The notes beneath the pieces were generated by a model, which was not told the DNA's origin, ran no database searches, and saw only the letters and a list, made by a program, of their open reading frames with translations. The position numbers and the translations under genes are program-made. This document shows positions 54,991 through 63,154 of a stretch of 64,000 nucleotides of DNA, piece after piece. The DNA comes from Flavobacterium sp. (GTDB lineage: Bacteria > Bacteroidota > Bacteroidia > Flavobacteriales > Flavobacteriaceae): assembly GCA_023259675.1 (NCBI GenBank), contig JALRGT010000002.1, positions 1 through 64,000 on the forward strand, given 5' to 3'. Position 1 is the stretch's first letter. Each line of letters begins with the position of its first letter.

Positions 54991-56361
54991 ATGTCAAACC
55001 TACTGCCGTTCTTAATCCTTTTTATTGTTGCTCTCGCTCTTGGTGTTTTTATTGGAAAGTTGCTTTTTTCTGCCCGTTTTCAAGCTGAAAAAACAGGATT
55101 GGAAGAAAAACTGATTGGTTTAAATTCCCAATTCAGCCAACTTAAAGAACAATTGCTGAATGACCGAAATACTTTCGAAAAGCAATTGGAAGTAAGTCAG
55201 GTCGAAAAAGAAAACATCCGAAACGAAAAAGACAGTCTGGCCATTCAGCTCTCTAAAAAAGAAGTAGATTTTGAAAATCTTTGGGAGCGCAACAAAGAAC
55301 AAAAGGAGGAAGTGGAAAAACTACAAGAAAAATTCACCAAAGAATTTGAGAACTTGGCCAACAAAATATTAGACGAAAAATCGAATAAATTCACGGAACA
55401 AAACAAGGAAAACATGAAAAATATCCTGTCGCCTTTGCAGGATAAAATTCAGTTATTCGAAAAGAAAGTCGAAGATACCCATAAAGAGAGCATCGATTAT
55501 CATGCGGCTTTACGCCAACAAATTCTGGGCTTACGTGAAATGAATATCCAAATGAGCAAAGAAACACTCAACTTGACTAAAGCATTAAAGGGCGACAGTA
55601 AAATGCAAGGAAACTGGGGCGAATTGGTATTGGAGCGTGTATTAGAAAAATCAGGATTGGAAAAAGGACGTGAATATGAGGTTCAACAAGCCTTTACCAC
55701 CGAAGAGGGCAATCGTGTCTTTCCGGATGTCGTGATTAATTTACCCGATGGCAAAAAGATGATTGTCGATTCTAAAGTTTCCTTAACTGCTTACGAGAAA
55801 TACATCAACGAGGAAGACGATGATATGAAAAACAGTTTTCTAAAAGAACATGTCAATTCTATCAAACGCCATGTAGAACAGTTAGGAAACAAAAATTACC
55901 AGGATTTATATCAGATAGAAAGCCCCGATTTTGTGTTGCTATTTATTCCTATCGAGCCGGCCTTTGCCATGGCACTCAATGAAGACACGACTATATATAA
56001 CAAAGCTTTCGAGAAAAATATTGTTATTGTGACACCTGCCACTTTATTGGCCACTTTGCGCACGATTGACAGCATGTGGGCCAATCAAAAACAACAGGAA
56101 AATGCTTTTGAAATTGCGCGTCAAGCAGGAGCTTTATATGATAAATTTGAAGGTTTTGTAGCCGATTTAATTAAAATAGGGAAGAAAATTGACGAAAGTA
56201 AAGTAGAATATAGCGGAGCCATGAACAAACTTGTTGAAGGAAAAGGAAATCTAATTACCAGTGTCGAGCGATTAAAAAAGATGGGGGCCAAAGCCAAAAA
56301 ATCACTCCCAGATAACATTTTAAGCCGTGCCGAAAAAGATGAAAATCTCCTAAAAGATTAA
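54991..56361 (+). CDS. rmuC: DNA recombination protein RmuC
   Basis: The 456-residue protein has an N-terminal transmembrane segment (about 4-24), a long coiled coil (about 25-200, rich in E/K/Q/L), and the RmuC domain (about 200-420): MQGNWGELVLERVLEKSGLE, FPDVVINLPDGKKMIVDSKV, SPDFVLLFIPIEPAFA and IVTPATLLATLRTIDSMW. RmuC proteins limit inversions at short repeats; the domain is nuclease-like. Two of its motifs (DGKKMIVDSKVSL) match the predicted catalytic D-x-K. It stands as a single gene. Confidence 0.95.
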   Translation: MSNLLPFLILFIVALALGVFIGKLLFSARFQAEKTGLEEKLIGLNSQFSQLKEQLLNDRNTFEKQLEVSQVEKENIRNEKDSLAIQLSKKEVDFENLWERNKEQKEEVEKLQEKFTKEFENLANKILDEKSNKFTEQNKENMKNILSPLQDKIQLFEKKVEDTHKESIDYHAALRQQILGLREMNIQMSKETLNLTKALKGDSKMQGNWGELVLERVLEKSGLEKGREYEVQQAFTTEEGNRVFPDVVINLPDGKKMIVDSKVSLTAYEKYINEEDDDMKNSFLKEHVNSIKRHVEQLGNKNYQDLYQIESPDFVLLFIPIEPAFAMALNEDTTIYNKAFEKNIVIVTPATLLATLRTIDSMWANQKQQENAFEIARQAGALYDKFEGFVADLIKIGKKIDESKVEYSGAMNKLVEGKGNLITSVERLKKMGAKAKKSLPDNILSRAEKDENLLKD

Positions 56362-56505
56362 AAAAAAACAATTCCAATTTAGATGACCAATCATTGTAAC
56401 TTATTTTACTCGTAAAAAACAATCTAAAAAGTGTTTTTTTCAATAAAACTATAAACTTTTTCCGCATAAATTTCGTAACTTTAAGTAGTTTCATTCCCAA
56501 AAAAC

Positions 56506-57048
56506 ATGAATAAATTTATACTCTTTTTTTTGTTTTTTTTGTACAACTTGAGTTATGCCCAGGATAAATTATCTACGTCCAAGGGTGAAATTCTGTTTGA
56601 GGCCTCTGTCCCTTTTTTTGAAGCTGTTGAAGCTAAAAATGAAAATGTTCATGGTGTTTTAAACACCCGGAAAAGTACCATTGAATTTGTGGTTTATATC
56701 AAAGATTTCCATTTTGAAAGAAGTTTAATGGAAGAACATTTCAACAAAAACTATTTAGAAAGCAAAAAATATCCAAAAGCTACCTTCAAAGGAATCATTG
56801 AAAAATTTGACTTAAAAAACAGTACCGCTAATCCAAAAACACACCAAATTAGAGGAAAAATATACATTCACGGAAAGTCTAAAAACATAAGGGTAAATGC
56901 CTTAATTAAAAAACTTCCAAAAAACGGCATTGAACTGATTTCCAAATTCTCTGTTAACACAGATGATTTCAACATTAAAATCCCTTTTTTGATAAGTAAT
57001 AAAATATCAAGAACCGTAAACATAAAAGTTAATTGTATTTTAGAGTAA
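56506..57048 (+). CDS. YceI-family exported lipocalin-like protein
   Basis: The 180-residue protein has a signal peptide (ending LSYAQ, about 18) and a YceI beta-barrel: STIEFVVYIKDFHFERSLME (about 57-76), FNKNYLESKKYPKATFKGII (about 79-98) and IHGKSKNIRVNALIKK (about 124-139). YceI proteins bind isoprenoid-like ligands in a lipocalin-type fold. It is convergent with the TIGR01777 epimerase gene (5 bases apart) at the edge of the photolyase cluster; YceI genes recur in such clusters, which supports a functional link. Confidence 0.88.
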   Translation: MNKFILFFLFFLYNLSYAQDKLSTSKGEILFEASVPFFEAVEAKNENVHGVLNTRKSTIEFVVYIKDFHFERSLMEEHFNKNYLESKKYPKATFKGIIEKFDLKNSTANPKTHQIRGKIYIHGKSKNIRVNALIKKLPKNGIELISKFSVNTDDFNIKIPFLISNKISRTVNIKVNCILE

Positions 57049-57053
57049 TCAAT

Positions 57054-57965
57054 TTACTTTAAACAATCAGTTAGTGCCTCTTCTAAATTTATATATTGAA
57101 ACTGAAATCCTAAATTTTCTATTTTATCCGAAGAAACCCTTCTGCCTTTTAAAACCAATAGTGACAATTCCCCTAAAAACATCCGAATTATAAATGCCGG
57201 AACATTTGGCAGCCAAATCCGATATCCTAACACTTTCGCCAATGTTTTAGAAAATGATGCATTGGTGGTATTGTCATTTACCGCTACATTATAAGATCCA
57301 TCCATCTCTGAATTTTCTATTGACAAAAGATAGGCGTTACATAAATCGTTAATATGAACCCATGGCATATATTGTTTTCCTGAACCTAAAGCAGAACCCA
57401 ACCGTTTTTTGAAAATAGGTAGTAGCGTATTCAAAAGACCTTCATCTTTTCCTAAAACCAATCCGGTACGAAGTTTTACGCAGCGAATACCTAAATTTTC
57501 GATATAATCATCAATGGACTCCCATCTTTGACAGGTTAAGCCTAAAAAATCAGTCGCGGCCGCAGTTTCCTCGGTACAAATTTCCTCGCCGTTTATGGCT
57601 CCGTAAATACCTATGGCAGAAGCTGAAACAAAAGCAGCCACTTTTTTGTTGTTTTTTTTCAAAACAGAATATAGCAATTGTCCAGAAAGAATTCGGCTTT
57701 CTATAATAGCTTGCTTTCTTTTTTTGGTCCACCGTTTACCTGCAATATTTTCTCCAGCCAAATGAACGATATAATCAGCTCTCAAAACAGCTTCTTCTTC
57801 AATAGTTTGATTCCCTACATCCCATTGAAAATAATAAATATCTTTTTTATTTTGTTTTTTAGATCTGCTAAGAATTGAAACTGTATATCCTCTAAGAATC
57901 AATAGTTCAGTCAAATGTCTGCCTACAAATCCAGAACCTCCTGTTATTAATACATTCTTTTTCAT
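57054..57965 (-). CDS. TIGR01777-family NAD(P)-binding epimerase-like protein
   Basis: The 303-residue protein has the N-terminal cofactor motif LITGGSGFVGRHLTELLILR (about 6-25), DYIVHLAGENIAGKRWT (about 65-81), VSASAIGIYG (about 113-122), LRTGLVLGKDEG and MPWVHINDLCNAYL (about 199-212), followed by a C-terminal DUF1731 part (LPNVPAFIIRMFLGELSLLV, KGRRVSS). The substrate of this family is unknown. Its start faces the TetR gene across 117 bases with a marked palindrome, so it is probably repressed by that TetR protein. Confidence 0.92.
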   Translation of the reverse strand: MKKNVLITGGSGFVGRHLTELLILRGYTVSILSRSKKQNKKDIYYFQWDVGNQTIEEEAVLRADYIVHLAGENIAGKRWTKKRKQAIIESRILSGQLLYSVLKKNNKKVAAFVSASAIGIYGAINGEEICTEETAAATDFLGLTCQRWESIDDYIENLGIRCVKLRTGLVLGKDEGLLNTLLPIFKKRLGSALGSGKQYMPWVHINDLCNAYLLSIENSEMDGSYNVAVNDNTTNASFSKTLAKVLGYRIWLPNVPAFIIRMFLGELSLLVLKGRRVSSDKIENLGFQFQYINLEEALTDCLK

Positions 57966-57994
57966 TTCAAATAAATTATTATCGTATTAGTAAT

Positions 57995-58002
57995 CAAATG
58001 TA
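57995..58002 (-). promoter_or_regulatory. Candidate -7 box TACATTTG for the TIGR01777 gene
   Basis: On the minus strand TACATTTG matches TAnnTTTG exactly, 30 bases before the start codon. The inverted repeat at 58011-58046 lies directly upstream, where a bound repressor would block the polymerase. No good -33 TTTG is seen at normal spacing. Confidence 0.5.
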
Positions 58003-58010
58003 TTAAATAT

Positions 58011-58046
58011 TTTTGTTTAACTTTAACAATATTTTGTTAAACAAAA
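58011..58046. promoter_or_regulatory. Nested palindromic operator between TIGR01777 and TetR genes
   Basis: TTTTGTTTAAC (58011-58021) and its exact reverse complement GTTAAACAAAA (58036-58046) enclose a second perfect palindrome, TTTAACAA-N4-TTGTTAAA (58022-58041). The arrangement gives several spaced half-sites of a TTGTTTAAC type, typical of TetR operators, and sits between divergent genes one of which encodes a TetR regulator. A TATCTTTA box for the TetR gene lies just downstream at 58049-58056. Confidence 0.7.
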
Positions 58047-58082
58047 CATATCTTTATACTCTAATTTGAAATTTTCAAAAAA

Positions 58083-58742
58083 ATGGCAACAAAAAAAGCA
58101 ACACTCAGCAAAGACAAAATAGTTTCTATGTATATGGATTATACTTTGGAAAATAATGAAAAACCAAAATCAGTCTACCAATTCATGAAATTGAACGGAT
58201 ATACAGAAACGGAATTCTATACTTTTTTTGGAAAACTAGAAGGTATTGAGAAGGAAATATACGTATTATTTTTAGAAAAAACGGTCGAACTCTTACATAA
58301 GAACAAAGAATATGAAACCTATGATATGGAAAGTAAAATGCTTAGTTTTTATTTTACTTTCTTCGAATTACTGACTGCTAATCGTTCTTATGTAATCATG
58401 AGTTTAAGAGAGCACCAAAATCAATTAAAAAATCTAATGCAATTATCAGAACTAAGAGTGAGTTTCAAGAACTATGTTCAATCAATAATTAGTGACGAAT
58501 ACCGCATTAAAAACGAGAAAGCACAGGAATACCAAGAAAAAGCAATAAGCGAAGGTTCTTGGTTACAGTTATTGATGACTTTGAAATTTTGGTTGGATGA
58601 CTCCTCACCTGCTTTTGAAAAAACCGATATTTTCATCGAAAAATCAGTAAAAGCGACCTTCGAATTAATGAACATCAGTCCAATTGAATCACTAATCGAT
58701 TTTGGAAAATTTATTTTCAAAGAAAAAATACAAGCCAAATAA
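58083..58742 (+). CDS. TetR-family transcriptional regulator
   Basis: The 219-residue protein has an N-terminal helix-turn-helix region (about 8-55, DKIVSMYMDYTLENNEKPKS, VYQFMKLNGYTETEFYTFFG) of the diverged TetR type found in Bacteroidota, and an all-helical ligand-binding half (about 60-215). Its stop codon directly abuts the start of the ABC1 gene, so the two are coupled, and the operator upstream is palindromic. It likely controls the cluster running to folE, DUF2867 and photolyase, and the divergent TIGR01777 gene. The ligand is unknown. Confidence 0.82.
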   Translation: MATKKATLSKDKIVSMYMDYTLENNEKPKSVYQFMKLNGYTETEFYTFFGKLEGIEKEIYVLFLEKTVELLHKNKEYETYDMESKMLSFYFTFFELLTANRSYVIMSLREHQNQLKNLMQLSELRVSFKNYVQSIISDEYRIKNEKAQEYQEKAISEGSWLQLLMTLKFWLDDSSPAFEKTDIFIEKSVKATFELMNISPIESLIDFGKFIFKEKIQAK

Positions 58743-60047
58743 ATGAAAACAATAGATTATATCCCAACTTCCAAAATTGAAAGAGCCACAAAACTGGTGC
58801 AAACCGGTGCAAAAGTGGGCGTTAATTACTTGAAATATTACGGTGAAAAAATGGTTAATTCTGATTTGTCACGTGATAAATTAAACGAAAACAATGCCGA
58901 AGACATTTATGACGGACTAAAAAGTTTGAAAGGAAGCGCGCTAAAAGTGGCTCAAATGCTAAGCATGGACAAGAGTTTCTTACCTCAAGCATATGTGGAG
59001 AAATTTTCTTTGTCCCAATTTTCGGTTCCACCACTTTCGGCACCTTTAGTATTGAAAACGTTTAAAAATAATTTTGGAAAAACGCCTTATGAGATTTTTG
59101 ATGAATTCAATTCCACTTCTGTAAACGCAGCAAGTATAGGTCAAGTACATTTGGCTATAAAAGACAACAAAAAACTGGCAGTAAAAATTCAATATCCTGG
59201 AGTTGCCAACAGCATTTCGTCTGATTTGGCTTTGGTAAAACCTATGGCTATTAGAATGTTTAATCTTCAAGGAAAAGATTCTGATAAATATTTTAAAGAA
59301 GTCGAAGACAAATTGATTGAAGAAACCAATTATTTATTGGAACTGAAACAAAGCCAAGAAGTGGTTACGGCTTGTAGCCAAATAGAAAATTTGGTTTTCC
59401 CTAATTACTATCCCGAGTTTTCATCAGATAAAATTATCACGATGGATTGGATGACTGGCGTTCATTTATCAGAATTTAAAAATTCAAATCCTGAAATAGC
59501 CAATAAATTGGGTCAGGCATTATGGGATTTCTACATGTATCAAATTCATATCCTTAAAAAAGTACATGCCGATCCACATCCTGGAAATTTTTTGGTCAGT
59601 GATAACAATGAATTGGTTGCATTGGATTTTGGTTGCATGAAACAAATTCCAAATGAATTCTATGTTCCTTATTTTGAACTCATCAATAAAGAAGTGATAG
59701 ATAACAAAGCTCTTTTTGAGAAAAAACTTTTTGAATTAGAAATCCTAAGAACAGATGACTCCAAAGAAGAAATTATTTATTTCACTCAAATGTTTTACGA
59801 TTTATTATCGCTGTTTACCAAGCCGTTTCAAAGCGATACTTTCGACTTCTCAGACGAAGAATTCTTTAAAGATATTGCCCAATTGGGAGAACGTTTTTCA
59901 AAAGATACAAACCTTAGAAAAATGAACGGTAATAGAGGCTCCAAACATTTTATTTACATGAATAGAACATTCTTTGGCTTGTACAATTTAATGTTTGATT
60001 TGAAAGCAACTATTGTAGTAAATGAATATCAAAAATACCAATCATGA
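58743..60047 (+). CDS. ABC1/UbiB (AarF)-family kinase-like protein
   Basis: The 434-residue protein has the family's A-K-x-x-Q helix (LKVAQMLSMD, about 66-75), SIGQVHLAIKDNKKLAVKIQ (about 131-150) with the conserved Lys, EETNYLLELKQSQ, the catalytic-loop motif VHADPHPGNFLV (about 278-289) and ALDFGCMKQIP (about 297-307). ABC1 proteins are atypical kinases/ATPases linked to isoprenoid lipid metabolism; respiratory quinone synthesis is the known context. It overlaps the DUF2805 gene by four bases (ATGA), showing a tight operon. Confidence 0.9.
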   Translation: MKTIDYIPTSKIERATKLVQTGAKVGVNYLKYYGEKMVNSDLSRDKLNENNAEDIYDGLKSLKGSALKVAQMLSMDKSFLPQAYVEKFSLSQFSVPPLSAPLVLKTFKNNFGKTPYEIFDEFNSTSVNAASIGQVHLAIKDNKKLAVKIQYPGVANSISSDLALVKPMAIRMFNLQGKDSDKYFKEVEDKLIEETNYLLELKQSQEVVTACSQIENLVFPNYYPEFSSDKIITMDWMTGVHLSEFKNSNPEIANKLGQALWDFYMYQIHILKKVHADPHPGNFLVSDNNELVALDFGCMKQIPNEFYVPYFELINKEVIDNKALFEKKLFELEILRTDDSKEEIIYFTQMFYDLLSLFTKPFQSDTFDFSDEEFFKDIAQLGERFSKDTNLRKMNGNRGSKHFIYMNRTFFGLYNLMFDLKATIVVNEYQKYQS

Positions 60048-60322
60048 AAATAATTCTCACCGAAATAGAAATCGATCGAATCATTGAAATGGCCTGGGAA
60101 GATCGAACCACATTTGAAGCCATACAAATGCAATTTGGTTTAAAAGAACAAGAAGTGATTGACCTAATGCGAAACGAAATGAAACCATCCAGTTTTAGAA
60201 TGTGGCGAGAACGGGTTCAAGGTCGAAAAACAAAACATGAAAAACTACGTGATTTTGAAAAAGGACGTTTTAAATGCAACCGACAAAGAAACATAAGTAA
60301 TAATAAAATTTCAAAAAGATAG
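60044..60322 (+). CDS. DUF2805 / TIGR03643-family small protein
   Basis: The 92-residue protein matches TIGR03643: TEIEIDRIIEMAWEDRTTFE, AIQMQFGLKEQEVIDLMRNE and MKPSSFRMWRERVQGRKTKH, with a basic C-terminal tail. The predicted helix-turn-helix-like core suggests nucleic-acid binding, but the function is unknown. Its ATG overlaps the ABC1 stop (ATGA), and the SDR gene follows after 12 bases. Members recur beside photolyase genes. Confidence 0.87.
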   Translation: MKIILTEIEIDRIIEMAWEDRTTFEAIQMQFGLKEQEVIDLMRNEMKPSSFRMWRERVQGRKTKHEKLRDFEKGRFKCNRQRNISNNKISKR

Positions 60323-60334
60323 TAATTACATTTT

Positions 60335-61018
60335 ATGAAAAACATACTCATCATAGGCGGGAGCAAAGGAATTGGGAACGCCATCTTATTGGAACAATTA
60401 GAAAGTAACAAAGTGTACAATATCAGTCGTACGGTTCCTGGTGTTACGCATCCTAATTTAATTCATTTTCCAATAAATGTGTTGCAAGACACCCTGCCAA
60501 GTATAGAAGAAATTGATACTTTGATTTATTGCCCTGGTTCCATTAATTTAAAACCAATAGGAAGTTTAAGCCTTGATGATTTTAGAAATGATTTTGAAAT
60601 TAATGTCATTGGAGCTGTAAAAGCCATACAGCATTATTTACCTGTTTTAAAAAAGGGAACAAATCCATCCATACTCTTATTTAGTACCGTTGCGGCGAAA
60701 CTGGGAATGCCTTTTCATGCCAGTATTGCAGCAGCAAAAGCAGGAGTGGAAGGATTAGTTAAATCGTTGGGAGCCGAGATGGCATCGGTAGTACGCATCA
60801 ATGCCATTGCTCCCACGATTACCGAAACATCCCTTTCGGCAGGAATTCTTCGTAATGATCGAATGAAAGAAAATATGATAGAACGCCATCCTATGAAAGG
60901 CTATCTAAAACCAAATGAAGTAGCTAATATGGCTGATTTCTTAATCTCTGATAAAGCAAAATCAATCTCAGGTCAAATATTTGAAATGGATTACGGAATA
61001 GTCACTTTTAAAATATAA
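60335..61018 (+). CDS. SDR-family protein lacking the catalytic tyrosine
   Basis: The 227-residue protein has a Rossmann N-terminus ([20 protein letters not shown], about 4-23), [12 protein letters not shown] in place of the N-N-A-G motif, the [20 protein letters not shown] segment (about 134-153), and a C-terminal [14 protein letters not shown] and [11 protein letters not shown]. At the active site the usual Tyr-x-x-x-Lys reads I-A-A-A-K, so the catalytic Tyr is replaced by Ile. It may bind nucleotide cofactor without normal oxidoreductase chemistry, or use another residue. It belongs to the folE/photolyase cluster. Confidence 0.85.
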   Translation: MKNILIIGGSKGIGNAILLEQLESNKVYNISRTVPGVTHPNLIHFPINVLQDTLPSIEEIDTLIYCPGSINLKPIGSLSLDDFRNDFEINVIGAVKAIQHYLPVLKKGTNPSILLFSTVAAKLGMPFHASIAAAKAGVEGLVKSLGAEMASVVRINAIAPTITETSLSAGILRNDRMKENMIERHPMKGYLKPNEVANMADFLISDKAKSISGQIFEMDYGIVTFKI

Positions 61019-61043
61019 TCACACCAAATTTAAACCGCAACGC

Positions 61044-61655
61044 ATGATAAAAGAAATGAAAAATTACGAAAATAACGAACAATACAATACTGAAACAACA
61101 AATCTATTAGCTGAAAATTACAAAACAATCATTCATGGTTTAGGAGAAGATGTAACAAGAGAAGGCCTAGAAAAAACACCCGAGAGAGTGGCTAAAGCCA
61201 TGCAATTTTTGACTCATGGTTACGCATCAGATCCGTTAGAAATATTAAAATCTGCTTTATTTACAGAAGATCACAGCCAGATGATTGTGGTAAAAAACAT
61301 CGAAGTATATTCTATGTGCGAACACCATATGCTACCATTTTTTGGAAAAGCACATGTGGCTTACATTCCTAATGGTAAAATTGTTGGTCTAAGTAAAATT
61401 CCTAGAATTGTAGATGCCTATGCCCGAAGAATGCAGGTTCAAGAGCGATTGACTGACCAAATAAAAAACTGTATCCAAGAAGCATTAGAGCCTTTGGGCG
61501 TGGCAGTTGTCATAGAAGCACAACACATGTGCATGCAAATGCGTGGCATTCAAAAACAAAATTCATTTACAACCACTTCCTCTTTTACTGGTGCATTTGA
61601 AAAAAATAAAACCAGAAAAGAATTTATTAGCTTGATTTCGAATAAATTGAGTTAA
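61044..61655 (+). CDS. folE: GTP cyclohydrolase I FolE
   Basis: The 203-residue protein has the family's zinc ligands and catalytic residues: [20 protein letters not shown] (about 89-108; Cys and two His), [20 protein letters not shown] (about 115-134) and [11 protein letters not shown] (about 160-170). The N-terminal [14 protein letters not shown] block is also present. It converts GTP to dihydroneopterin triphosphate, the start of pterin and folate synthesis. Its place next to photolyase suggests a role in supplying the pterin antenna cofactor, although it could equally be a second copy of the housekeeping enzyme. Confidence 0.96.
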   Translation: MIKEMKNYENNEQYNTETTNLLAENYKTIIHGLGEDVTREGLEKTPERVAKAMQFLTHGYASDPLEILKSALFTEDHSQMIVVKNIEVYSMCEHHMLPFFGKAHVAYIPNGKIVGLSKIPRIVDAYARRMQVQERLTDQIKNCIQEALEPLGVAVVIEAQHMCMQMRGIQKQNSFTTTSSFTGAFEKNKTRKEFISLISNKLS

Positions 61656-61670
61656 TTTTAAACAAAAACA

Positions 61671-63089
61671 ATGAAAATTCTCTTAACAGGTGCAACAGGC
61701 TACATAGGAAAGCGACTTTTACCTATTTTGGTAAATCAAGGCAATAATGTGGTTTGTTGTGTAAGAGATAAGAACCGGTTTTATGTTCCTATTGAATTCA
61801 AAGATAATATTGAAGTTGTCGAAGTCGATTTTCTAAAAAAAGAAACACTCGATTCTATTCCGAATGACATTGATGCCGCTTATTACCTCATTCATTCCAT
61901 GTCGAGTTCTAGCGATAACTATGATGAATTGGAACAAATTTCGGCTGAGAATTTTGTATCAAAAATCAATAATACCAATGCCAAACAAGTCATTTACTTG
62001 AGCGGAATTGTAAATGATAAATCATTATCTAAACATCTATCATCTCGAAAAAATGTAGAAGATATTCTAAGCTCGGGAACCTTTGCCCTTACTACGCTGC
62101 GAGCTGGAATAATAGTAGGTTCCGGTAGTGCTTCCTTTGAAATCATTCGGGATTTAGTCAATAAACTTCCCGTAATGATTACACCCAAATGGCTTAATAC
62201 AAAATGCCAACCTATTGCCATTAATGATGTACTCGATTTTTTATTTAAATCACTTTTAAACCCCGTCACTTACAATCAAAGTTTTGATATTGGCGGTCCA
62301 GATATTTTGACTTATAAAGAGATGTTGTTGGCTTTTGCCAAGGCAAAAAACCTAAAACGCTGGATATTTACCGTTCCTGTGATGACACCCAAACTCTCCT
62401 CGTATTGGCTGTATTTTGTAACCTCCACTTCGTATAAATTGGCTTCAGCCTTAGTGAGTAGCATGAAAGTAGAAGTGGTGTGTCGTGACACAAAAATCAA
62501 TGAACTGCTACAAGTGCAACCTATGACTTACGAGCAAGCGCTTTCTAGAGCACTACTAAAAGTGGATGAGGACAAAGTGGCATCCAGCTGGAAAGATTCT
62601 TTGGTAAGTGGTCGTTTTAAAAGCAATATTTCAGAGTATCTACATGTGCCAAAAAAAGACTGTTTCATAGACCGACGCAAAATGGAAATTATAAATCGGG
62701 AGTATACCATTCACCAAATATGGTCCATTGGTGGAGAAACCGGTTGGTATTACGGAGACTGGCTGTGGTCTTTGCGTGGTTTTATCGATAAATTGTATGG
62801 AGGTGTAGGCTCTAGAAGGGGACGTACCAATAAACACGATATTCATGCAGGTGATGCACTCGATTTTTGGCGGGTTTTGTATGCCAATAAAGAAGAAGGT
62901 AAATTAATCTTATTTGCCGAAATGAAACTCCCAGGAGAAGCTTGGTTAGAATTTAAAATCATCGGAAATACCTTGTATCAATCGGCTACATTTAGACCGC
63001 GAGGCATTTGGGGGAAATTATACTGGTATTCTGTTTTGCCTTTTCATGGTTTTATTTTTAAGGGAATGCTAGAGAAGTTAATCAAATAG
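61671..63089 (+). CDS. NAD(P)-binding SDR with C-terminal DUF2867 domain
   Basis: The 472-residue protein has an atypical-SDR N-terminal half (LLTGATGYIGKRLLPILVNQ, about 3-22; AAYYLIHSMSSS; LRAGIIVGSGSASFEIIRDL, about 144-163; FDIGGPDILTYKEML) and a DUF2867 C-terminal half (about 320-470: SIGGETGWYYGDWLWSLRGF, DFWRVLYANKEEGKLILFAE, PRGIWGKLYWYSVLPFHGFI). Function is unknown. It follows folE after 15 bases and converges on photolyase, 65 bases beyond. This protein recurs in photolyase clusters of many bacteria as I recall. Confidence 0.9.
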   Translation: MKILLTGATGYIGKRLLPILVNQGNNVVCCVRDKNRFYVPIEFKDNIEVVEVDFLKKETLDSIPNDIDAAYYLIHSMSSSSDNYDELEQISAENFVSKINNTNAKQVIYLSGIVNDKSLSKHLSSRKNVEDILSSGTFALTTLRAGIIVGSGSASFEIIRDLVNKLPVMITPKWLNTKCQPIAINDVLDFLFKSLLNPVTYNQSFDIGGPDILTYKEMLLAFAKAKNLKRWIFTVPVMTPKLSSYWLYFVTSTSYKLASALVSSMKVEVVCRDTKINELLQVQPMTYEQALSRALLKVDEDKVASSWKDSLVSGRFKSNISEYLHVPKKDCFIDRRKMEIINREYTIHQIWSIGGETGWYYGDWLWSLRGFIDKLYGGVGSRRGRTNKHDIHAGDALDFWRVLYANKEEGKLILFAEMKLPGEAWLEFKIIGNTLYQSATFRPRGIWGKLYWYSVLPFHGFIFKGMLEKLIK

Positions 63090-63154
63090 TTTTTTGAAAC
63101 ATATAATTTAAGCGCAATTTTGTGATTACTCCTTCGTCGTAAGACAACAAAAAA

